From contig DKQZ01000085.1 in assembly GCA_002471975.1 (NCBI GenBank), positions 1 through 8,744 of the forward strand: a DNA stretch of 8,744 nt, given 5' to 3'. The stretch's first letter is position 1; each line of letters opens with the position of its first letter. Shown piece after piece: positions 1 through 5,121 of this stretch. A program made the position numbers and the translations under genes. The stretch is from Dialister sp. UBA7295 (lineage in GTDB: Bacteria; Bacillota; Negativicutes; Veillonellales; Dialisteraceae). The notes under the pieces are model-generated. The model worked only from the letters and a program-made list of their open reading frames with translations. It had not been told where the DNA came from and ran no database searches.

Positions 1-32
1 AAAATGGCCCGCCATCCAGTTTGATGCGGGCC
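1..32 (-). terminator. Leftward intrinsic terminator candidate
   Basis: GGCCCGC at 6-12 pairs with GCGGGCC at 26-32, and ATC (14-16) pairs with GAT (23-25) around a bulged C and a 6-nt loop. Read leftward, the hairpin is followed by ATTTT at the window edge. On the + strand no T-run follows, so the polarity is leftward. No recognisable leftward gene lies to its right before 565, so the gene it once served is unclear. Confidence 0.5.
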
Positions 33-51
33 TCCTGCACTGATTACTATG

Positions 52-69
52 AACTGATAACTGATAACT
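52..69. repeat. Heptamer repeat array 1 (AACTGAT type)
   Basis: Two exact AACTGAT units (52-58, 59-65) and the start of a third (AACT, 66-69). The array lies 20 bp to the right of the leftward terminator at 1-32. It belongs to the same degenerate 7-bp family as the arrays at 3342, 6193 and 8657: rotated, it reads GATAACT, against GCTAACT in the 6193 array. Confidence 0.55.
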
Positions 70-112
70 TTATCACTTCCGGTATTTCCACATATTGTGT
101 AATTATTGTACA

Positions 113-164
113 GCCCCAATTTTATAGAGTCGGCTTCGCCGACGGCCTTTGGCTCTCATTTGGG
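113..164. repeat. Imperfect inverted-repeat structure, non-coding
   Basis: CCCAA (115-119) can pair with TTGGG (160-164), and AGAG (126-129) with CTCT (153-156). Inside sits a perfect 6-bp hairpin, GTCGGC (129-134), loop TTC, GCCGAC (138-143). No T-run follows on either strand, so it is not an obvious terminator. It may be the outer part of the repeat cluster that fills 1-490. The flanks (75-112, 165-187) show nothing recognisable. Confidence 0.35.
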
Positions 165-187
165 ACTGAACTGTTATTCTGAAATTA

Positions 188-337
188 TTCAGTCATGAGG
201 AAATATTTTTTTCAAGCCTGTGTACAATCCCCACATAATTTCTGCCGCATCAGCGGCACGCCATCCCGGGATTCCCGAGAATCTCCAAATCTCCCGGCAT
301 CCCCGATTCAAAGGTTCTTCATCCTGCAGTTTCCCTT
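188..337 (-). repeat. Structured 150-bp intergenic repeat, copy A
   Basis: Read on the minus strand from 337, the element has a head (AAGGGAAACTGCAG, then TTTGAATCGGG). Next comes a block of about five degenerate 9-mers related to TCGGGAATC, then a hairpin GCCGC-TGAT-GCGGC (244-257), and a tail containing CACAGGC (216-222). The same order occurs in copy B directly to the right and, inverted, in copy C at 5851. In copies A and C the gap between hairpin and CACAGGC is 20 nt in both. The left limit is approximate. A 74-codon leftward reading frame across 189-413 lies inside copies A and B and is judged repeat-derived. Confidence 0.7.
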
Positions 338-487
338 CCTTATATGATTGGAAAAAGTCCTTGCGCCATGAGAGGATTGGCCCCATATAAAACTCGCGGC
401 CAAAGGCCGCCACCTACCCGACAGCCCCGATAATCCCGAGCCCCGACAGCCCCGATTCAAAAGCTTTTCCTCCTGCAGCTTTCCTTA
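338..487 (-). repeat. Structured 150-bp intergenic repeat, copy B
   Basis: Tandem partner of copy A, same polarity. Over the 37-bp head (450-487 against 301-337 on the + strand) 31 positions match. The 9-mer block lies at about 411-455 (units such as TCGGGGCTG and TCGGGATTA on the minus strand, one unit shortened). The hairpin is different here: GCGGCC (396-401), loop AAA, GGCCGC (405-410). The tail (TTATATGGGG on the minus strand) matches copy A (TTATGTGGGG). The hairpin therefore changed sequence while remaining a hairpin. Confidence 0.65.
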
Positions 488-500
488 TTGAATAAAACCA

Positions 501-527
501 TTGATTGTTTATATTCTGTGATACAAT
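501..527 (+). promoter_or_regulatory. Possible promoter of the MFS gene
   Basis: TTGATT (501-506) and TACAAT (522-527) resemble sigma-70 type -35 and -10 boxes, but the 15-bp spacer is short. The -10 box ends 37 bp before the ATG at 565. This is the best promoter-like sequence in an AT-rich stretch between copy B and the gene. Confidence 0.35.
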
Positions 528-564
528 AAACATATTCCTGTACTAACGAAAGGAGGCGGCAGCC

Positions 565-1734
565 ATGCGGGAAAAACTCTGGACGAAGGAATTCATGGGC
601 CTGGGAATGGCGAATTTCTTTTATTTCATTTCCCACTGGATCCTCGTGGCCTCTCTTCCTGTTTTCATCATGGACGATCTGGGGAAAAGCCAGGTGGAAG
701 CAGGCATGGCCCTCACTTTTTTCCAGTTCGGCACCACCTGCTGCCGACCCTTTGCGGGGCGGCTGATTGACGGCATGCACAAACAGCACGTCCTTTTTGG
801 CGCGTCTTTCATCCTGTTCCTCATTATGGCGGGATTCAGCTTTGCGGGGACTCTGGAAATGGTATGGGGTCTCCGTTTCATCCATGGCATGATTTTTGCT
901 TTAGGGACCACTTCGGCGGCCGCCCTGGTTTCATTGATTCTTCCCCTTTCCCGGAAAGGAGAGGGAATCGGCTATTTTGCGGTCACTGCCAACCTGGCCA
1001 TGGTGATCGGGCCATTGGTGGGGCTTCTCATCCTGAATCATTTCGGGAAATCTTTCCTCCTGCTGTTCCTTGCCCTTCTGGCCCTTTCGGCCATCATTTC
1101 GGGGAGCAGCATGAAACTCCCTGACTCCGTGGTCAGGCCGTCGGGGAGAATGAAAAAAGGATTCCATATTTCCGATTTTCTGGAACGGAAAGCCATGCCC
1201 TCCGTCATTCTGGGAGGCCTTGTCTTCTTTGCCTATGGAGGCGTCCTGACTTTCATCCCCATGTATGCCAGAAGTCTGGGGCTCTCCGGCCTTTCCAGTC
1301 TTTTCTTCATGACTTTTGCTATCGTCATCGTCCTTACCCGTCCCTTTGTGGGATATCTCTATGACCATCACGGCCCGGATGCCGTCATTTACCCTGGGCT
1401 CATCCTCTTTTCCCTGGGAATTCTCCTTTTCAGTATGTGGAATGGCCCGGTCCTTCTCATTATTTCCTCAGCCCTTCTCGGCATCGGCTTCGGCGCTCTT
1501 TCGCCCAGCCTTCAGACCCTGGCGGTCCAGTGCGCCCCGGACTCCCGGGCAGGCGTCGCCACGTCCACCTATTTCTGGTCCCAGGATATTTCCATAGGCC
1601 TTGCCGGAACCATCCTGGGTCTGGCGGTGAACGTCCTGGGCTACTCCCTCATGTATCTTTGTATCTGCCTTCCGGCGGGAGTGATTGCGCTGGCATATTA
1701 TTTCTGGTGGAGGAAGAAACAGGTGGGGAAATAA
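565..1734 (+). CDS. MFS transporter, 12-helix (DHA1-like exporter)
   Basis: A 389-residue inner-membrane protein of the major facilitator superfamily, about the usual length for a 12-helix member. The start is set by AAAGGAGG (549-556), 8 nt before ATG. Helices are spread over residues 12-35, 47-69, 76-95, 98-126, 135-158, 163-181, then after a basic loop (191-212) 213-233, 244-266, 272-291, 294-316, 332-358 and 361-382. Motif A is visible as GRLIDG (65-70), an RxxxG motif as RFIHG (104-108), and GPLVG (149-153) resembles the antiporter motif C. The two halves repeat the pattern RPFxGxLxD (61-69 and 259-267), as expected from the internal duplication of the fold. Such proteins usually export drugs, sugars or metabolites with proton coupling, but the substrate cannot be read from the sequence. 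It appears monocistronic. Downstream, a weak inverted repeat (ATAACTTT 1731-1738 with AAAGTTAT 1746-1753) and AAGG/CCTT before a T-run (1766-1782) may end transcription. Confidence 0.93.
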   Translation: MREKLWTKEFMGLGMANFFYFISHWILVASLPVFIMDDLGKSQVEAGMALTFFQFGTTCCRPFAGRLIDGMHKQHVLFGASFILFLIMAGFSFAGTLEMVWGLRFIHGMIFALGTTSAAALVSLILPLSRKGEGIGYFAVTANLAMVIGPLVGLLILNHFGKSFLLLFLALLALSAIISGSSMKLPDSVVRPSGRMKKGFHISDFLERKAMPSVILGGLVFFAYGGVLTFIPMYARSLGLSGLSSLFFMTFAIVIVLTRPFVGYLYDHHGPDAVIYPGLILFSLGILLFSMWNGPVLLIISSALLGIGFGALSPSLQTLAVQCAPDSRAGVATSTYFWSQDISIGLAGTILGLAVNVLGYSLMYLCICLPAGVIALAYYFWWRKKQVGK

Positions 1735-1765
1735 CTTTATGGGCAAAAGTTATCAGTTCTTAGTG

Positions 1766-1782
1766 AAGGCGGGCACCTTTTT
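1766..1782 (+). terminator. Weak terminator candidate after the MFS gene
   Basis: AAGG (1766-1769) can pair with CCTT (1776-1779) around CGGGCA, and the Ts continue to 1782. The stem is only 4 bp, so the call is weak. It is listed because no better hairpin with a T-run occurs before the next promoter at 1850. Confidence 0.2.
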
Positions 1783-1806
1783 CTATATGGAAGAATTCAT
1801 ACAGTA

Positions 1807-1844
1807 ATGACGGAAAACTGGTAAAGTTACCACTTTTTCGTCAT
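1807..1844. promoter_or_regulatory. 38-bp palindrome, upstream copy (candidate operator)
   Basis: Outer arms ATGACG and CGTCAT and inner arms GGTAA and TTACC form an imperfect dyad centred between 1825 and 1826. It matches the downstream copy at 1881-1918 in 35 of 38 positions. It ends 5 bp upstream of the -35 box at 1850. Its T-run lies inside the dyad, so it is not a normal terminator. Confidence 0.7.
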
Positions 1845-1849
1845 AAAAA

Positions 1850-1879
1850 TTGAAAAAAATAACCATTTTAGACTATAAT
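1850..1879 (+). promoter_or_regulatory. Promoter of the ATPase/DUF4143 gene
   Basis: TTGAAA (1850-1855) and a perfect TATAAT (1874-1879) are 18 bp apart. The promoter sits between the two 38-bp palindromes, 5 bp after the first and 1 bp before the second, so the expected transcription start falls inside the second palindrome. Confidence 0.75.
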
Positions 1880-1880
1880 A

Positions 1881-1918
1881 ATGACGAAAAACCGGTAAAC
1901 TTACCACTTTTTCGTCAT
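1881..1918. promoter_or_regulatory. 38-bp palindrome, downstream copy (operator or RNA hairpin)
   Basis: Sixteen of 19 position pairs are complementary: ATGACGAAAAA (1881-1891) with the TTTTTCGTCAT arm (1908-1918), and GGTAA (1894-1898) with TTACC (1901-1905). It begins 1 bp after the -10 box and ends 14 nt before the ATG at 1933, so it covers the start of transcription and abuts the ribosome binding site. Protein binding here would block RNA polymerase. In RNA, only the part after the start site could fold. Confidence 0.75.
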
Positions 1919-1932
1919 GGATGGTGAAGCCT

Positions 1933-3183
1933 ATGGAAATACAGAGACCTCTGTATCTGCAGCAGCTCATTGATGGAATGGACAATGGGCTCATTAAAGT
2001 CGTCACCGGTATGCGCCGGTGCGGCAAGTCATACCTGCTGTTTACGCTCTTTTATAAATACCTTCTGGATCAGGGAATTCCCCGGGATCATATCATTGAG
2101 GCAGCTTTGGATGATATGACCTATGAATCGCTGCGGGAGCGACATGCATTATATAGTTATGTCAAAGACCGCATAGTGGATGATGGGAAATACTATATCC
2201 TTCTCGATGAAATCCAGTATGTACCGGATTTTTATGAGGTATTGAACAGTTTCCTCCATATATCAAATGCCGATGTCTATGTGACTGGCAGCAATTCTCA
2301 TCTGCTGGCATCGGATGTGCTTACGGAGTTGCGTGGACGGGGACAGGAAATCAGGCTGTATCCCCTTTCCTTCGCGGAATACTGCAGTGCCGTCCCTGAA
2401 AGACCCATGGAAGCCTGGCAGGATTACATCATTTATGGCGGGCTGCCTATGCTTTTCAATTTGAAAACGGAAAAGGCGAAAAGAAATTATCTGCTTTCCC
2501 TTTTCCGGGAAACCTATCTGAAGGATATTTCCGAGCGTTATGAGATTCAGCAGCCTGATGAAATGGCGGAGCTTATAGAAATACTGGCTTCGGCGGTGGG
2601 CTCGCTGACCAATCCCCGCAAGCTGCAGCGGACGTTTCGGTCCGTTAAACACGTCAGTATAGGGGATAAAACCATTTCCCGCTATATTTCCTACCTGAAA
2701 GATGCGTTTCTCATTGATTCGGCTCTCCGCTATGATATCAAGGGGAAGAAATACATCCATACGCCGGTCAAATTCTATTTCACGGACTTGGGACTTCGAA
2801 ATGCGCTCCTCGGATTCCGGCAGATAGAGGAAACCCACATCATGGAGAATGTGATTTTCAACGAACTGAAAAGCCGGGGTTATTCCGTGGATGTGGGCAT
2901 TGTGGAGCGGCGCGTTCAGGAAGATGGAAAATCCCGCCGCCAGCAGATGGAAATAGACTTCATCGCTTATGAAGGAAGCCATAAATATTACATCCAGTCT
3001 GCCTTTGCCATCCCCGATGAGCAGAAAAAGGAGCAGGAAGAACGGCCTCTTCTTCTGGTGGATGATTCCTTCAAAAAAATCGTGGTCCTGTCTTCGCCCA
3101 TCCGCCTTCGCCGGGATACTGCAGGGATTACGACCATGAGCATTTATGATTTCCTCCTGCAGAAAGACAGCCTGGACAGGTAG
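1933..3183 (+). CDS. AAA_14 ATPase with DUF4143 C-terminal domain
   Basis: A 416-residue cytosolic protein of the widespread AAA_14-DUF4143 family; its cellular role is not established. The N-terminal ATPase has Walker A GMRRCGKS (26-33), Walker B YYILLDEIQ (88-96; D92, E93) and a sensor-like VTGSNSHLL segment (117-125), followed by ELRGRG (132-137) and YGGLP (168-172). A helical linker leads to the DUF4143 part, recognisable by FYFTDLGLRN (281-290). Spaced acidic residues resemble a PD-(D/E)XK nuclease fold: E305, E311-LK, E340-x-D342, then YIQ (353-355). Ten in-frame codons around ATG 1933 decide the start: GGTGA (1923-1927) is 5 nt upstream and the family typically begins MEIxRxxYL. An in-frame ATG at 1921 adds four residues but overlaps the ribosome site. 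The gene stands alone under its own palindrome-bracketed promoter, which suggests autoregulation or regulation by an unlinked factor. Nuclease activity is an inference only. Confidence 0.92.
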   Translation: MEIQRPLYLQQLIDGMDNGLIKVVTGMRRCGKSYLLFTLFYKYLLDQGIPRDHIIEAALDDMTYESLRERHALYSYVKDRIVDDGKYYILLDEIQYVPDFYEVLNSFLHISNADVYVTGSNSHLLASDVLTELRGRGQEIRLYPLSFAEYCSAVPERPMEAWQDYIIYGGLPMLFNLKTEKAKRNYLLSLFRETYLKDISERYEIQQPDEMAELIEILASAVGSLTNPRKLQRTFRSVKHVSIGDKTISRYISYLKDAFLIDSALRYDIKGKKYIHTPVKFYFTDLGLRNALLGFRQIEETHIMENVIFNELKSRGYSVDVGIVERRVQEDGKSRRQQMEIDFIAYEGSHKYYIQSAFAIPDEQKKEQEERPLLLVDDSFKKIVVLSSPIRLRRDTAGITTMSIYDFLLQKDSLDR

Positions 3184-3208
3184 AAATATCATGACTTTAT
3201 ACCAAAAT

Positions 3209-3233
3209 GTGACTCTCAGGGGTCACCTTTTTT
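3209..3233 (+). terminator. Terminator of the ATPase/DUF4143 gene
   Basis: GTGAC (3209-3213) pairs with GTCAC (3222-3226), extendable by a T-G pair, and is followed by CTTTTTT to 3233. It lies 25 nt after the TAG stop. The stem is short; the strong hairpin at 3301-3332 may act as back-up. Confidence 0.5.
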
Positions 3234-3300
3234 ATGAATCGTTTCTTACTTCTGCCATCGGATCCGGCCACTGAAAACCGGGACCTGGTTTTCCAAACAA

Positions 3301-3332
3301 AAAAGACCGCTTCATTTCTGAAGCGGTCTTTT
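3301..3332. terminator. Strong bidirectional terminator
   Basis: A perfect 14-bp stem, AAAAGACCGCTTCA (3301-3314) with its complement at 3319-3332, and a TTTC loop. T-rich tracts follow on both strands (TCTTTT rightward; TCTTTTTT leftward, to 3299). It separates the converging ATPase gene and the leftward HD-like gene and should end both transcripts. Confidence 0.9.
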
Positions 3333-3341
3333 GGCTTGCAT

Positions 3342-3376
3342 CGAACAACGAACAACGAATCACGAAGAACGATTAT
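3342..3376. repeat. Heptamer repeat array 2 (CGAACAA type)
   Basis: Five head-to-tail 7-bp units in strict register: CGAACAA, CGAACAA, CGAATCA, CGAAGAA, CGATTAT, with a further CGAT at 3377. It sits between the stop codon of the leftward HD-like gene (3416) and that gene's terminator, 9 bp from the hairpin. It would therefore be in the mRNA 3' untranslated region. One substitution relates rotated AACGAAC to AACTAAC of the arrays at 6193 and 8724. Confidence 0.75.
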
Positions 3377-3415
3377 CGATGGTTCATGTCGAACATGTTC
3401 ATAAAGGTAAGCACC

Positions 3416-4564
3416 TTATTTCAAAATAATCTGATGAACGAGAGCCTTAATCTGCTGCATGCCGTCTGCGAAAGAGGACAGATGGTTGATGTACATGAAG
3501 GAAACCTGGGAGCCCACGTAGTTTCTGAATTTGTTGAAGGTGGGTTCATCGGTGATGTTATAGTCGGAAGCGGCGATTTCCTTCAGGATGGCGATGGATT
3601 TGCCGGATGCCGGGCTTGTCAGTACCCAGTCATGATCGCCCAGATGAACGATGTAGCCTTCCTGTTTATGAGGAGCCGGGAGTCCTTCACCGTCTCTGGT
3701 GAGGGCGCCGTATTTTACAGGATCAATACCTGCAATGATGCCGGCTGCTTTGATCCAGCCGACAACAGGAGCTTCTTCCTTCGGATTGGAAGGAGCGCCA
3801 TGGGCACAGGCCTGGGCAACGACTTCTTCCGGGGGAAGTCCGCGGGTCATGGATTCGGCGATGGAGAATACATGGTGAGCGCCCTGACCGGCCAGAGTGT
3901 ATTCCTTCAGGGATGCGCCGTTTGCCTGCCACTGGAAGACGAAAGGTTTCTGGTTATCATGGAGTGCCTGTCCTGCGAGGGCGATATCATAATCCACGTC
4001 ATAGCCGAAAACTTTCGTGTAGGTATCGCAGAGGCCCAGGGTAATATGCATATTGGAGCATACATGGGTGGAAAGTCCGCCCGGATAGGGATGATGGCTC
4101 ATGTAGCCGGAGCCCGGAGCGGTCATGGTGGGCTGGCTATTTGCCGGAACTTTCGGGAAAAGGGTTTCTGCCGTTATTTTGGACGGATCCACGAGGCCTT
4201 TTTCGAGAAGCTTGTTATAGGTGCGGGTCACGGCTGCCGTTGAAGTGTAGTTTGCCATGAACCGGGGCTGGGGATCGTTGTAAATGCCAAGGACTGCGGA
4301 TCTGAGGGAGCTGTCCTTGATTTTATTGACCAGGGAAAGGAGGTCTTTGTAGGAACCGTTGACGAGGGGAGAAGCCTTGGCAGAACCGATGGCATCGGGC
4401 AGGTCTTTCACCGAAATCGGTTTGATTTCCAGGCGGTGTGCCGTTTCTTCGGCAGCGGAAGCCTGGAAGGGGAAATGGAAAAGCATGGCGCCTGCAGCAG
4501 TTCCTGCAGCGAGTTTCAGGAAAGTTCTTCTGGAAATCGGTTCCTTCATCATTGATTCACTCAT
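3416..4564 (-). CDS. Tat-exported HD-domain-like hydrolase
   Basis: A 382-residue protein with a textbook twin-arginine signal: SRRTFLK (11-17), hydrophobic stretch to about residue 32, and ASA (35-37) as a likely signal peptidase site. The mature part would fold in the cytoplasm and be exported. Its histidine pattern resembles HD-superfamily metal-dependent phosphohydrolases, in particular the HHxYxGGLxxH...LHDxxK layout of YhaM-type HD domains: HHPYPGGLSTH (157-167), LHDNQK (201-206) and GAHH (228-231). Substrate unknown; the HD assignment is moderate, the Tat signal strong. A metal-loaded fold would fit with Tat export. The start is ATG 4564, with GGAGG (4570-4574) 5 nt before it; an upstream in-frame TTG at 4576 overlaps that site and is unlikely. 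The gene diverges from tatA-tatC, which suggests the translocase is kept next to this substrate. It ends before heptamer array 2 and the terminator at 3301-3332. Confidence 0.85.
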   Translation of the reverse strand: MSESMMKEPISRRTFLKLAAGTAAGAMLFHFPFQASAAEETAHRLEIKPISVKDLPDAIGSAKASPLVNGSYKDLLSLVNKIKDSSLRSAVLGIYNDPQPRFMANYTSTAAVTRTYNKLLEKGLVDPSKITAETLFPKVPANSQPTMTAPGSGYMSHHPYPGGLSTHVCSNMHITLGLCDTYTKVFGYDVDYDIALAGQALHDNQKPFVFQWQANGASLKEYTLAGQGAHHVFSIAESMTRGLPPEEVVAQACAHGAPSNPKEEAPVVGWIKAAGIIAGIDPVKYGALTRDGEGLPAPHKQEGYIVHLGDHDWVLTSPASGKSIAILKEIAASDYNITDEPTFNKFRNYVGSQVSFMYINHLSSFADGMQQIKALVHQIILK

Positions 4565-4579
4565 GGTATCCTCCAAATT

Positions 4580-4633
4580 CTAAACAGGTGGTGAATGATC
4601 CTCTGGAAATAGAGTCAGCAGTACCCTTTTCAT
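4580..4633 (-). CDS. Possible 17-codon leader peptide
   Basis: ATG at 4633-4631 opens a frame reading MKRVLLTLFPEDHSPPV and stopping at TAG (4582-4580), 15 nt before the start of the Tat substrate. AAGGTGA lies 7 nt before the ATG, a plausible ribosome site. The stop is 5 nt before the GGAGG of the next gene, an arrangement compatible with translational coupling. No run of a single amino acid codon points to classic attenuation. The frame is short enough to occur by chance. Confidence 0.3.
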   Translation of the reverse strand: MKRVLLTLFPEDHSPPV

Positions 4634-4729
4634 CCGGAATTCACCTTTTCATGGAACCGCATGGAAAGACTGGGGAAGTTTCCATTGGAGTGATTCTTTT
4701 GGATTGTCCTCCCATGCGGATAATTCCAG
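4634..4729 (-). promoter_or_regulatory. Nested-stem leader RNA candidate
   Basis: On the minus strand CTGGAATT (4729-4722) pairs with AATTCCGG (4641-4634) over 8 bp with one G-U. Two nucleotides inside, CCGCATGG (4719-4712) pairs with CCATGCGG (4664-4657) over 8 bp. The 47-nt apical part includes GGAA-AC-TTCC. The outer 3' arm is the spacer between AAGGTGA and the ATG of the possible leader peptide, so folding could affect initiation. The wobble pair would be a C-A mismatch on the + strand, favouring a minus-strand RNA. It matches no riboswitch class I recognise. Confidence 0.4.
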
Positions 4730-4782
4730 TGTAGGAAGGCAGAGCAAAGAAAAAACGAGGATTTGGAAAAAATATGGAAATA

Positions 4783-4851
4783 TCTGTCAAAATTCAGTAA
4801 ATTTGCATAAATTTTCCAATTCTGACAGAAATGGAAATAAAATTTGACAGA
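4783..4851. promoter_or_regulatory. Triplicated TCTGTCA motif in divergent promoter region
   Basis: TCTGTCAAAATT (4783-4794) recurs inverted at 4818-4829 (11 of 12 positions) and again inverted at 4840-4851 as AAATTTGACAGA. The last two are 22 bp apart, about two helical turns. The outer copies contain TTGACA on opposite strands, pointing away from each other toward tatA and toward the Tat substrate gene. This can be read as operator sites or as overlapping divergent -35 boxes; no good -10 box stands at standard distance from either. Confidence 0.45.
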
Positions 4852-4875
4852 AACGAAATAGAGAAGGGGTATGCT
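4844..4875 (+). promoter_or_regulatory. Possible tatA promoter
   Basis: A perfect TTGACA (4844-4849) is followed by TATGCT (4870-4875). The 20-bp spacer is longer than normal, so the -10 choice is uncertain. The site lies 39 bp before the tatA start. Confidence 0.3.
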
Positions 4876-4914
4876 GTAAATAATATTTCCATCGTTTACT
4901 CAAGGAGGTACATT

Positions 4915-5121
4915 ATGTTTGGCATCGGCATTCCTGAATTACTTCTCATCCTCGTCATCGGTCTCATCGTTTTCGGACCCGGCAAGCTTCCGGAAATCGG
5001 CAAAGCCCTGGGCAAGAGCATGCATGAATTCAAGGACGCAGTGAATACGGATGAAACAAAAACCGTAACTGTAGTGAAAGAAGTCCAGGTTCCCGCAGCT
5101 CCGGCAGGTGAGAAAAAATGA
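4915..5121 (+). CDS. tatA: Sec-independent translocase subunit TatA
   Basis: A 68-residue single-helix membrane protein that forms the protein-conducting part of the twin-arginine translocase. IGIPELLLILVIGLIVFG (4-21) is the membrane helix with a polar E8 near its start. The FG hinge (20-21) is followed by the amphipathic helix GKLPEIGKALGKSMHEFKDAV (23-43), then a short polar tail. This is the typical short TatA layout; no separate TatB is present, so it probably covers both roles as in many Gram-positive minimal systems. The start is ATG 4915, with AAGGAGGT (4902-4909) 5 nt upstream. A longer frame from 4831 would add 28 hydrophilic residues before the membrane helix and place the ribosome site inside the gene, so it is rejected. 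The TGA stop overlaps the ATG of tatC. Confidence 0.94.
   Translation: MFGIGIPELLLILVIGLIVFGPGKLPEIGKALGKSMHEFKDAVNTDETKTVTVVKEVQVPAAPAGEKK

Noticed and set aside
189..413. Leftward 74-codon frame as a gene
   Set aside because: It lies within the tandem 150-bp repeat copies, has no clear ribosome site and its residues reflect the 9-mer repeats and hairpins.
2263..3192. Leftward 309-codon frame opposite the ATPase gene
   Set aside because: Antisense shadow; the + strand reading has Walker motifs and the DUF4143 signature.
3342..3376. CRISPR array
   Set aside because: Units are 7 bp without spacers; no cas genes are present.
3386..4243. Rightward 285-codon frame opposite the Tat substrate gene
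   Set aside because: Antisense shadow of a gene with a clear Tat signal, ribosome site and HD-like motifs; no family features of its own.
4831..4914. N-terminal extension of TatA from ATG 4831
   Set aside because: It would place 28 polar residues before the membrane helix; AAGGAGGT at 4902-4909 fixes the start at 4915.
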